Assembly: GCA_964640385.1 (NCBI GenBank)
Contig: CAZXFL010000026.1
Coordinates: 1-21,937, forward strand
Origin: JBBDIK01 sp964640385
GTDB lineage: Bacteria; Actinomycetota; UBA4738; JBBDHU01
Length of the DNA stretch: 21,937 nt
Direction: 5' to 3'
Below are positions 14,382 to 21,395 of the stretch, one piece after another. The translations under genes were made by a program, and so were the position numbers. Under the pieces are notes generated by a model. The model was not told the origin of the DNA. It ran no database searches and saw only the letters and a list, made by a program, of their open reading frames with translations. The first letter of the stretch is position 1; each line of letters begins with the position of its first letter.

Positions 14382-14411
14382 TTGACACTGCAGGTGCAAC
14401 GTCGGTAGAAC
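14382..14411 (+). promoter_or_regulatory. Candidate sigma-A-type promoter for the sulfurtransferase gene
   Basis: A perfect TTGACA (-35, 14382-14387) is followed after 18 bp by TAGAAC (-10-like, 14406-14411). Transcription would begin near 14418, leaving a leader of about 100 nt before the ATG at 14519. This is the best two-part promoter match in the window. I see no known riboswitch pattern in the leader. Confidence 0.55.
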
Positions 14412-14518
14412 AACCACACGACCCCATCCGCCCGCATCTCCCCGACAACCGTTCGGACCAGCTGCGAGCACCACATATCGCCCGATTCGTTCCGTGGGGC
14501 AAGAGAGAGGAGCACGAG

Positions 14519-15385
14519 ATGTCCGAGTACGCGAACCCCGATGCACTGGTCGAGACCGACTGGCTCGCCGAGCACCTCGATGACGCCAAGGTCCGGGTGA
14601 TCGACGTCGATGAGGACACGACCGCCTACGACAAGGGTCACATCCCCGGCGCCGCCGGTTGGAACTGGACCAGCGATCTGCATGCCGAGGTCGGCCGCGA
14701 CTACATCACCCAAGCCCGCCTGGCTGAGTTGCTCCAGCAGGCCGGGGTCGATGACGACGCGACGGTCGTGCTCTACGGCGGCAACAACAACTGGTTTGCC
14801 GCGTACGCGTACTGGATCCTCAAGTACCTCGGCTACGACAACGTGAAGCTGCTCAACGGCGGCCGCAAGAAATGGGAGCTGGAAGATCGGGGATGGACGA
14901 CGGACGTACCCACGTACGCGCCCACATCCGTCTCGGTCACCGGACCCGTCCGTGAGGAGATCCGCTCCTACCGCGACGAGGTGATCTCCAAGATCGGCAA
15001 CGACAAGGTCGGCATGATCGACGTCCGGTCGCCCGAGGAGTTCCGCGGCGAGAAGCTGGCACCGGACCACCTCCCGCAGGAGCAGTCCCAGGTCCCCGGG
15101 CACATCGGGGGAGCCGTGAACATCCCCTGGGTCCAGGCGGCCAACGAGGACGGCACCTTCAAGTCGGCCGAGGAGCTACGCAAGCTCTACGAGACCCGAG
15201 GGATCGCGCCGGACCAGGAGGTCATCGCCTACTGCCGGATCGGTGAGCGTTCGTCCCACACCTGGTTCGCGCTCCAGGAGCTGCTGGGCTACGAGAACGT
15301 CAGGAACTATGACGGCTCCTGGACCGAGTACGGCAGCCTGGTCGGTGCGCCGGTCGAGATGGGCGGCGAGGGCTTCCGCGACTGA
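14519..15385 (+). CDS. Thiosulfate sulfurtransferase (two rhodanese domains, SseA/CysA type)
   Basis: The protein has 288 residues in two rhodanese domains. The N-terminal domain (about 8-130) lacks a catalytic cysteine: the loop reads LYGGNNNWFA (85-94). The C-terminal domain (about 145-288) has the active-site loop YCRIGERSS with C239, preceded by IDVRSPEEF and GHIGGAVNIPW and followed by NYDGSWTEYG. These are typical of actinobacterial thiosulfate sulfurtransferases, which move sulfane sulfur from thiosulfate to cyanide or thiols through a cysteine persulfide. The ATG has a strong GAGAGGAG site about eight bases upstream. It converges with the GGDEF-EAL gene across only 11 nt, so no terminator fits between them. 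Its place between a SufT-like gene and sufB suggests a link to sulfur supply, but that is inference. Confidence 0.95.
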   Translation: MSEYANPDALVETDWLAEHLDDAKVRVIDVDEDTTAYDKGHIPGAAGWNWTSDLHAEVGRDYITQARLAELLQQAGVDDDATVVLYGGNNNWFAAYAYWILKYLGYDNVKLLNGGRKKWELEDRGWTTDVPTYAPTSVSVTGPVREEIRSYRDEVISKIGNDKVGMIDVRSPEEFRGEKLAPDHLPQEQSQVPGHIGGAVNIPWVQAANEDGTFKSAEELRKLYETRGIAPDQEVIAYCRIGERSSHTWFALQELLGYENVRNYDGSWTEYGSLVGAPVEMGGEGFRD

Positions 15386-15396
15386 CGGGAACGCGG

Positions 15397-18099
15397 CTAC
15401 TCGACGGCCTGGGCGGGGACGTCCCAGATCGTCGCGCCCTTCTCCTTGAACATGGCCAGGATCTCGGCCGGCGGGATCGGGCGGCTGAAGAAGTAGCCCT
15501 GGCCGTGTTCGCAGCCCTTGTCGAGCAGGAACTGCCACTGCTCGGAGGTCTCGATGCCCTCCGCCAGGGGTGACATCCCGAGCGAATGCGCCAGCTGGAT
15601 CACCGCGTGGACCATGTTGCCGGCGTCGGGGTCGTCCGGCAGGTCCATCACGAAGGAACGGTCGATCTTGAGCGTGTGGACCGGCATGTGCTTCAGGCGC
15701 GACAGCGATGAGTAGCCGGTGCCGAAGTCGTCGATCGCCAGCCGGACGCCGCGCGCGTGCAGGTCCCACAGGATCCGCTGGCTGCGCTCGGGGTCGGTCA
15801 TGACGCTGGACTCGGTGATCTCGATCGCGACGCTGCCGGGTTCGACCCCGGAGCTCTCGAGGTGGCCCATAACCTTCTCGACCACTTCAGGCTGCCAGAG
15901 CTGCCGTGGCGAGAGGTTGAAACTGATCTTGAGATCGAGGCCATCGTCGCTCCACAGACGCGATTGCCGGCAGATTTCCTCCATCACCCAGTCGCCGATC
16001 GCGACGATCAAGCCCATCTCCTCGGCCAGCGGGATGAACTCGCCGGGCGGGATGATGCCGCCGTTGGGGTCCTGCCAGCGCAGGAGCGCTTCGACGCCGA
16101 TCATCGTGCCGGTCTGGAGCTCGACCAGCGGCTGGTAGTGCAGGATCCAGTGCTGGCTCTCCACCGCCTTACGGAGCCGGGTGGTGAGCGAGAGCTTGCC
16201 GAGGGCGTCCGCCCCCTCCGTCGAGTAGACGATGTAGCCGCCGGGTGCCGTCTTCTTCGACTTGTACATCGCTGCATCGGCGTTCTTGAGCAGCGACCGC
16301 GCGTCGTCGGCGTCCGTCGGGAACATCGAGATGCCGATCGAGGCCGAACCGTAGAACTCTTCCCCCGCGAGGACGAAGGGCTCCTCGAGGGACTGGTGGA
16401 TCCGGACCGCGACCGACTCGGCGACGAGCGCCACGTTGTCGGTTCCCTCCGGCAGCGGCTGATCGCTCTCCTTCTCCATGTCCGCCAGCAGGACGAGGAA
16501 TTCGTCCCCTCCCTGGCGGGCGACCAGGTCGGTGTCGCGCGTCGCCTCGCGCAGCCGCTCCGCCAACTGCGCGAGCAGTGCGTCGCCTGCAGCGTGGCCG
16601 AGGCTGTCGTTGACGAGCTTGAAGTTGTCCAGGTCCATGAACAGGACGGAGACCGCCAGGTCGTTGCGGCGCGCGCGGGCCAGGGCCAGTTCCAGGAGTT
16701 CCTCGAACATCGCGCGGTTCGGCAGTGACGTCAGTTCGTCGTGGTGCGCCATGAACGCGACCTGCTCCTCGGCGCGTTTGCGCTCGATGCCGGCGGCCAG
16801 AACGCTGGACACCGCTTGCAGGAAGTTCAGGTCCTCCTTGGCGAAGTCGCGTGGCTCCGCCGACGACGCGACCAGGACCCCGAACGCCCGCTCCTGTCCG
16901 GGGATCACGACCGACGCCGAGCTCGTGATGCCGTGCTTGCGCTGGAGCTCGGACGGGGTGAAGCGCGTCTCAGTCTCGATATCGGCCATCACGACCGGCT
17001 CGGCGGTGAGCAGCGTGTAGCCGCTCTGCGAGTTCTCCGCGACGTCCACCGCGGCGAACCCCACAGCGCCCTCGTTCCAGCCGCTCCCGGCGCGCAGGAT
17101 CAGACTGTCGTCGTCGGTGAGTTCCAGAACCGCGCTGAAGCCAACCTCCAGGTGCTCTGCGACGAGTCCCGCGGCCTCGTCGAGCAGGTGCGAGAGGTCG
17201 GTACCGGCCAGCGCGTGCTGCCCTAGGTCCGCGACCGCGGCCTGCTGTCGTGTTCGCGCGCTCACCGTCTGGATCATGCGGTCGAACTCCCTGGCGACGC
17301 GCGCCAGCTCGTCGCGCCCGGGATCTTCGCCGGCCTCGGGGATGCGGATCGAGAAGTCGCCCTCGGCGACCGCCGACGCCACCCGGCCGAGCCGCTTCAC
17401 GCGCTTGAGCACCAGCAAGTACAGGGTGGGGAACAACACCAGGAACTCGAGCAGGATGGCCACGAGGGCGAACAGGATGGTCTGGTTGCGTGCGTTGCCG
17501 ATGACCCCCTGGCGGATCGACTCGCTGGTGTACATGCCCATCGTGACGACATCGCTGCCGAGCTGCAGGGGAACGATCGTCTCGAAGAGCTCCTCGCCAT
17601 CCAGATCGACGGACCCTTGCCGGACTTCGCCGGCGTGGATCGTCACCATCTCCGTTCCGACCGCGTCGCCGTTATCCATCGGGAACGTTGACAGCTTGAT
17701 GCTCGGTGGCTGGCCGACTCCCGGGGCGAACAGCCGGATCCGCTTGACGCCCGGGTGGGTCACCAGTTGGCCAGCGAGGAACGTCGCCGTCCGGAACTCA
17801 TCCCCGCCGTTGGCCGTGTACTCGGTTGAGATGGATACCGCGAGACCCTCGGCTTCGGACTGGAACCGACCGTTCAGGTCCGTCTCGGCCTGGCGGATCG
17901 AGTTGTACCCGAGGACGGCAGCCAGGAGGAAGGTGACGATGACGAGGGGCACGCCGATCTTCAGCGCAACGGAAAACTTGCGGCCCCATCGCCGCTTCCA
18001 GTTCGTGGGCGCTCTAGTTCCTGCCGTCGCCACGGCTCCGTGGTCCCCCTTCGCGCCGGATGGAATCCCTATGAGGTAGTTATCCCCTTTGCGGCGCAC
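15397..18099 (-). CDS. Membrane-bound diguanylate cyclase/phosphodiesterase (HAMP-GAF-GGDEF-EAL)
   Basis: The protein has 900 residues and handles the second messenger c-di-GMP. Order: short basic cytoplasmic N-terminus, TM1 (about 46-65), extracytoplasmic sensor region (66-205), TM2 (about 208-231), HAMP (232-283), GAF (about 295-440), GGDEF (about 448-625) and EAL (about 635-890). The cyclase motif is intact GGDEF (530-534), with an I-site RDTD (521-524) exactly five residues ahead, so product inhibition is expected. The EAL domain keeps EALLR (670-674), N728, DDFGTGYS (790-797), K811 and AEGIET (846-851), so both activities look possible. I chose GTG 18099, with AGGGGG at 18110-18115, because later candidates lack a site; a start a few codons further in cannot be excluded. 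The gene runs opposite to its neighbours and diverges from sufB. Confidence 0.95.
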   Translation of the reverse strand: MRRKGDNYLIGIPSGAKGDHGAVATAGTRAPTNWKRRWGRKFSVALKIGVPLVIVTFLLAAVLGYNSIRQAETDLNGRFQSEAEGLAVSISTEYTANGGDEFRTATFLAGQLVTHPGVKRIRLFAPGVGQPPSIKLSTFPMDNGDAVGTEMVTIHAGEVRQGSVDLDGEELFETIVPLQLGSDVVTMGMYTSESIRQGVIGNARNQTILFALVAILLEFLVLFPTLYLLVLKRVKRLGRVASAVAEGDFSIRIPEAGEDPGRDELARVAREFDRMIQTVSARTRQQAAVADLGQHALAGTDLSHLLDEAAGLVAEHLEVGFSAVLELTDDDSLILRAGSGWNEGAVGFAAVDVAENSQSGYTLLTAEPVVMADIETETRFTPSELQRKHGITSSASVVIPGQERAFGVLVASSAEPRDFAKEDLNFLQAVSSVLAAGIERKRAEEQVAFMAHHDELTSLPNRAMFEELLELALARARRNDLAVSVLFMDLDNFKLVNDSLGHAAGDALLAQLAERLREATRDTDLVARQGGDEFLVLLADMEKESDQPLPEGTDNVALVAESVAVRIHQSLEEPFVLAGEEFYGSASIGISMFPTDADDARSLLKNADAAMYKSKKTAPGGYIVYSTEGADALGKLSLTTRLRKAVESQHWILHYQPLVELQTGTMIGVEALLRWQDPNGGIIPPGEFIPLAEEMGLIVAIGDWVMEEICRQSRLWSDDGLDLKISFNLSPRQLWQPEVVEKVMGHLESSGVEPGSVAIEITESSVMTDPERSQRILWDLHARGVRLAIDDFGTGYSSLSRLKHMPVHTLKIDRSFVMDLPDDPDAGNMVHAVIQLAHSLGMSPLAEGIETSEQWQFLLDKGCEHGQGYFFSRPIPPAEILAMFKEKGATIWDVPAQAVE

Positions 18100-18178
18100 C
18101 GCAGACCATCCCCCTGACGGTGGTTTCCCTGCTTAGGGTGAGGGGACGGGAGATGGCCCCATGCCCGTGTCGCCCTAT

Positions 18179-18191
18179 CGGCCGATGGCCG
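18179..18191. repeat. Inverted repeat CGGCC-GAT-GGCCG upstream of sufB (possible operator)
   Basis: A 5-bp inverted repeat with a 3-bp spacer overlaps the 10-bp palindrome ATCGGCCGAT (18177-18186). It ends 18 bp before the TAGACT candidate -10 of sufB, so it would cover the -35 region. It does not resemble the CAAC-N6-GTTG type of SufR site. Short GC-rich palindromes are frequent in such genomes, so support is weak. Confidence 0.25.
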
Positions 18192-18209
18192 TAATTCCGA
18201 CCCAGCGGG

Positions 18210-18215
18210 TAGACT
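18210..18215 (+). promoter_or_regulatory. Candidate -10 element of the suf operon promoter
   Basis: TAGACT fits TANNNT and would place the transcription start near 18222, leaving a leader of about 65 nt that contains the hairpin at 18243-18270. A second candidate, TAGGCT at 18233-18238, would start transcription at the hairpin itself. Neither has a good -35. Confidence 0.35.
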
Positions 18216-18242
18216 TTGGGTGTCCGCCTGCGTAGGCTGGAC

Positions 18243-18270
18243 GAGGACGGAGGCCGTGCCTGCCGTCCTC
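18243..18270 (+). promoter_or_regulatory. Strong 12-bp hairpin in the sufB leader, abutting the ribosome binding site
   Basis: GAGGACGG (18243-18250) pairs with CCGTCCTC (18263-18270), and AGGC (18251-18254) with GCCT (18258-18261). The loop is CGT, with one bulged G at 18262. The stem ends four bases before the GAGGGGAG ribosome binding site of sufB. There is no following U-tract, so it is not a terminator. A role in translational control or mRNA stability is plausible. Confidence 0.55.
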
Positions 18271-18286
18271 CAGAGGGGAGTATCCA

Positions 18287-19699
18287 GTGGCCGTCACCCA
18301 GGAAGACCATCTGAAGGAACTCGCGAAGGGGTACCGCTTCGACTGGAAGGACCCAGACCACTCCATCTTCACGCCCAAAAGAGGGTTGTCGGCGGCCGTG
18401 GTCGAGGAGATCTCCGGCCTCAAGAGCGAGCCGGAATGGATGCGGAAGTTCCGGTTGAAGGCACTCAAGCACTTCCAGGCGCGCCCGATGCCGTGGTGGG
18501 GCGCCGATCTGTCCGATATCGACTTCGACGACATCTTCTACTTCATCCGTTCCACCGAGAAGCAGGCGAGCAACTGGGAAGACCTCCCCGAGGACATCAG
18601 GTCCACCTGGGACAAGCTGGGCATCCCCGAGGCCGAGAAGAAGTACCTGGGCGGCGTCAGCGCCCAGTACGAGTCCGAGGTTGTCTACCACAAGATCAAG
18701 AAGGAACTGGACGACATCGGTGTCCTGTTCACCGACATGGACTCGGCGCTCCGTGACCACCCGGACCTGGTGAAGGAGTACTTCGGCACGATCATCCCGC
18801 CGAACGACAACAAGTTCGCCGCGCTGAACTCTGCCGTGTGGTCGGGCGGTTCGTTCATCTACGTGCCGCCGGGCGTTCACGTCGACATCCCGCTGCAGGC
18901 CTACTTCCGGATCAACGCCGAGAACATGGGCCAGTTCGAGCGGACCCTGATCATCGCCGACGAGGGTAGCTACGTGCACTACGTGGAAGGCTGCTCCGCG
19001 CCGATCTACACCAGTGACTCGCTACACTCGGCCGTGGTCGAGATCATCGTCAAGAAGGGCGCACGGGTCCGGTACACCACGATCCAGAACTGGTCGACGA
19101 ACGTCTACAACCTGGTAACTAAGCGAGCCGCCGCCCACGAGGATGCCGTGATGGAGTGGATCGACGGCAACATCGGGTCGAAGGTCACGATGAAGTACCC
19201 CTCGATCTACCTGCTCGGCAAGGGCGCGCGCGGCGAGGTGCTCAGCGTGGCGTACGCGGGCAAGGGGATGCACACCGACGCCGGCGGTAAGGCCGTGCAC
19301 GTCGCGCCGTACACGACGTCGGTCATCAATTCCAAGTCGGTCTCCAAGGACGGCGGCCGGACCGGGTACCGAGGCTTGGTCCGGGTGGAGCCCGACGCCC
19401 ATCACGCGAAGTCCACTGTCCGTTGCGACGCCCTGATCCTGGACGAGGACTCGCGTTCTGACACGTACCCCTACATCGAGGTCGAGGAGGAGACGGCGGC
19501 GCTGGCCCACGAGGCGACGGTGTCCAAGGTCGGCGAGGACCAGCTCTTCTACTTGATGAGCCGCGGGCTTTCCGAGGCCGAGGCGACGGGGATGATCGTC
19601 AACGGGTTCATCGAACCCATCACGCGCGAGCTCCCCATGGAGTACGCGGTCGAGCTCAACCGGCTGGTCGAGCTCCAGATGGAAGGGTCGGTCGGCTAG
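18287..19699 (+). CDS. sufB: Fe-S cluster assembly scaffold SufB
   Basis: SufB is the scaffold subunit of the SufBC2D complex on which new Fe-S clusters form. The protein has 470 residues from GTG 18287, with an AGAGGGGAG site 6-7 bases upstream. Hallmarks are VEGCSAP with C236, RCDALILDEDSRSDTYPYIEV with C380 (equivalent to E. coli Cys405) and LAHEATVSKVGEDQLFYLMSRGL with H408 and E409. The protein is full length and carries no intein, unlike many mycobacterial SufB proteins. No sufR repressor gene precedes it; the upstream neighbour is the divergent GGDEF-EAL gene, 187 nt away. The leader holds a strong hairpin. A 62-nt gap with an AGGTGA site leads to sufD. Confidence 0.97.
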   Translation: MAVTQEDHLKELAKGYRFDWKDPDHSIFTPKRGLSAAVVEEISGLKSEPEWMRKFRLKALKHFQARPMPWWGADLSDIDFDDIFYFIRSTEKQASNWEDLPEDIRSTWDKLGIPEAEKKYLGGVSAQYESEVVYHKIKKELDDIGVLFTDMDSALRDHPDLVKEYFGTIIPPNDNKFAALNSAVWSGGSFIYVPPGVHVDIPLQAYFRINAENMGQFERTLIIADEGSYVHYVEGCSAPIYTSDSLHSAVVEIIVKKGARVRYTTIQNWSTNVYNLVTKRAAAHEDAVMEWIDGNIGSKVTMKYPSIYLLGKGARGEVLSVAYAGKGMHTDAGGKAVHVAPYTTSVINSKSVSKDGGRTGYRGLVRVEPDAHHAKSTVRCDALILDEDSRSDTYPYIEVEEETAALAHEATVSKVGEDQLFYLMSRGLSEAEATGMIVNGFIEPITRELPMEYAVELNRLVELQMEGSVG

Positions 19700-19761
19700 C
19701 AGGCCGGTCCGGACTTCCGAGGACAGGCCTTCCGGTCTCCCTCCTTCCGATAGGTGAACGC

Positions 19762-21075
19762 ATGAGTGGAACGACGACGCAGAAGCGCTTCAACGAGGCG
19801 GCGCTCGCCGCGCTACCGGCGTCGACGGCGTTCATCGACGGGCTCCGCAAGCGGGCGTTCGACGAGTTCCAGGCGTTGCCGATGCCCTCCCAGGAGACCG
19901 AGGAGTGGCGCTACACGGACCTCTCGGCTTTCGAGCTGGACTTCGCACCGTTCACCGAGGGAGGCCGGGCCGACAACCTGGACGGGGTGCCCGAGGCGAT
20001 CCTGGCTGCGGCCGGGGTCGTCGGGGAACGCGCGGGCCTGCAGATACAGCACAACTCCGAGGTCATGGTCACGCATCTGGACCCAGCGCTGGCCGCGCAA
20101 GGGGTGGTGTTCACCGATCTCGACCTGGCCGCCGAACGTCATCCTGATCTGGTCGAGCCGCACCTGCACGCGGTGGTGCCGGTCGAACGAACGAAGTTCA
20201 CGGCCCTGCACGCCGCGTTCCGGACCGGCGGCACGTTCCTGTACGTCCCCGATGGGGTCGAGGTCGCGGTCCCGCTCCAGACGCTGACGTGGCTCGACGC
20301 GGACGGGACCGCGGTGTTCCCTCACACGCTGATCGTCGTAGGCGATAACGCCGAGGTCACCTTCATCGACCGGTTCGCCTCCCCGGCGCTGCGGGGGTTC
20401 TCCGATGCCGTCACCGAGATCGTGACGGGCGCCGGATCCCGGGTCCGATACGCATCGATCCAAGAATGGGGCGACGGGGTGACTCACCTGGGCATCCAGC
20501 GGGCGCAGCTCGGACGCGACGCGGACTTCAGGTCGGTCGCCATCGGGTTCGGAGGGGACCTGGCGCGCGCCGAGGCCGAGACGATCCTTGCCGAGCCGGG
20601 CGCGTTCAGCGAGATGCTGGGGGTCTTCTTCGCCGATGGCGAGCAGCACTTCGACCATCGGTCCGAACAGGAACACGTGGCGCCCAACGGGACCAGCGAC
20701 CTTCTCTACAAGGGTGCACTCCGGGATCACTCGCGTGCCGTGTACTCGGGATGGGTACACGTCCGGCCCGGCGCTCAGAAGACGAACGCGATGCAGACCA
20801 GTCGCAACATCGTGCTCTCCGAACATGCCAAGGCGGACTCGATCCCGAACCTGGAGATCGAAGCGAACGATGTGCGCTGCGGTCATGCGGCCAGCGTCGG
20901 CCCGGTCGAGGAGGACACGGTCTTCTATCTGATGAGCCGCGGCATCCCGCGCAAAGAGGCAGTACGCCTGATCGTGTTCGGCTTCTTCCAGGAAGTGCTG
21001 GACCGCATCACGATCGACGAGGTGCGTGAGAGCGTCTCGCAGGCCATCGCGGACGAACTGGCGAGGGACGCGTGA
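19762..21075 (+). CDS. sufD: Fe-S cluster assembly protein SufD
   Basis: SufD is the paralogous partner of SufB in SufBC2D and helps with iron entry and complex stability. The protein has 437 residues. The N-terminal region has the typical ALPMPSQETEEWRYTDLS (38-55). The beta-helix core carries THLDPALAAQGVVFTDL, FRTGGTFLYVPDGVEVAVPLQ and RVRYASIQEWG, parallel to the blocks in SufB. The C-terminus has CGHAASVGPVEEDTVFYLMSRGI, matching the conserved SufB/SufD tail with the histidine used in cluster assembly. ATG 19762 is preceded by AGGTGA (19752-19757). The stop overlaps the start of the Rieske gene by one base (TGATG). Confidence 0.97.
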   Translation: MSGTTTQKRFNEAALAALPASTAFIDGLRKRAFDEFQALPMPSQETEEWRYTDLSAFELDFAPFTEGGRADNLDGVPEAILAAAGVVGERAGLQIQHNSEVMVTHLDPALAAQGVVFTDLDLAAERHPDLVEPHLHAVVPVERTKFTALHAAFRTGGTFLYVPDGVEVAVPLQTLTWLDADGTAVFPHTLIVVGDNAEVTFIDRFASPALRGFSDAVTEIVTGAGSRVRYASIQEWGDGVTHLGIQRAQLGRDADFRSVAIGFGGDLARAEAETILAEPGAFSEMLGVFFADGEQHFDHRSEQEHVAPNGTSDLLYKGALRDHSRAVYSGWVHVRPGAQKTNAMQTSRNIVLSEHAKADSIPNLEIEANDVRCGHAASVGPVEEDTVFYLMSRGIPRKEAVRLIVFGFFQEVLDRITIDEVRESVSQAIADELARDA

Positions 21076-21395
21076 TGCTGGCCAAGATCGCGAAGGTACG
21101 CGAGGTGCCTACGGGCGAGGCCCGAGGGTTCCAGGTGGACGGCCGGACGGTGTGCATCGTGAACCTCGGCGAGGCCGGGTTCCGCGCGATCGGCGACCTG
21201 TGCACCCACGCGGAGGCGCTCCTGCATGAAGGCGAGATCGACGTCGACGACGAGACCGTGGAATGTCCGCGGCACGGGTCGACGTTCGACCTGAACACGG
21301 GGGCGGCGAAGGCGTTGCCGGCGACGCTCCCCGAACCGACCTATCCCGTGGAGATCGACGACGACGACATCCTGATCGAGGTGAACGATGAGTGA
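21075..21395 (+). CDS. Rieske [2Fe-2S] ferredoxin within the suf operon
   Basis: This is a small Rieske protein of 106 residues. The two ligand boxes are CTHAEA (C43, H45) and CPRHGS (C64, H67), separated by 18 residues, as in the ferredoxin components of ring-hydroxylating dioxygenases. Genes like this are often annotated as a non-heme iron oxygenase ferredoxin subunit, but inside suf operons of actinomycetes they recur between sufD and sufC and probably serve as an electron donor for cluster assembly; that role is inferred. I chose ATG 21075 because GAGGGA (21063-21068) lies six bases upstream; an in-frame GTG at 21072 is the alternative. The last bases overlap sufC by 8 nt, so translation is coupled on both sides. 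Confidence 0.95.
   Translation: MLAKIAKVREVPTGEARGFQVDGRTVCIVNLGEAGFRAIGDLCTHAEALLHEGEIDVDDETVECPRHGSTFDLNTGAAKALPATLPEPTYPVEIDDDDILIEVNDE

Noticed and set aside
14412..14518. Riboswitch in the roughly 100-nt leader of the sulfurtransferase
   Set aside because: No conserved core of SAM, TPP, cobalamin or other familiar riboswitches could be recognised, and no clear expression platform is present.
13874..15103. A 409-codon open frame on the minus strand
   Set aside because: It is antisense to the SufT-like and sulfurtransferase genes. The sense strand has good ribosome binding sites and conserved motifs; this frame has none.
15386..15396. Terminator between the convergent sulfurtransferase and GGDEF-EAL genes
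   Set aside because: Only 11 nt separate the stops and there is no stem-loop.
18287..19699. Possible intein in SufB, as in many mycobacteria
   Set aside because: The SufB sequence is continuous and of normal length, with no homing endonuclease or splicing motifs.
19700..19761. Three TTCCG repeats and a small inverted repeat between sufB and sufD
   Set aside because: Too short and degenerate to call a terminator or regulatory repeat; most likely chance in GC-rich DNA.
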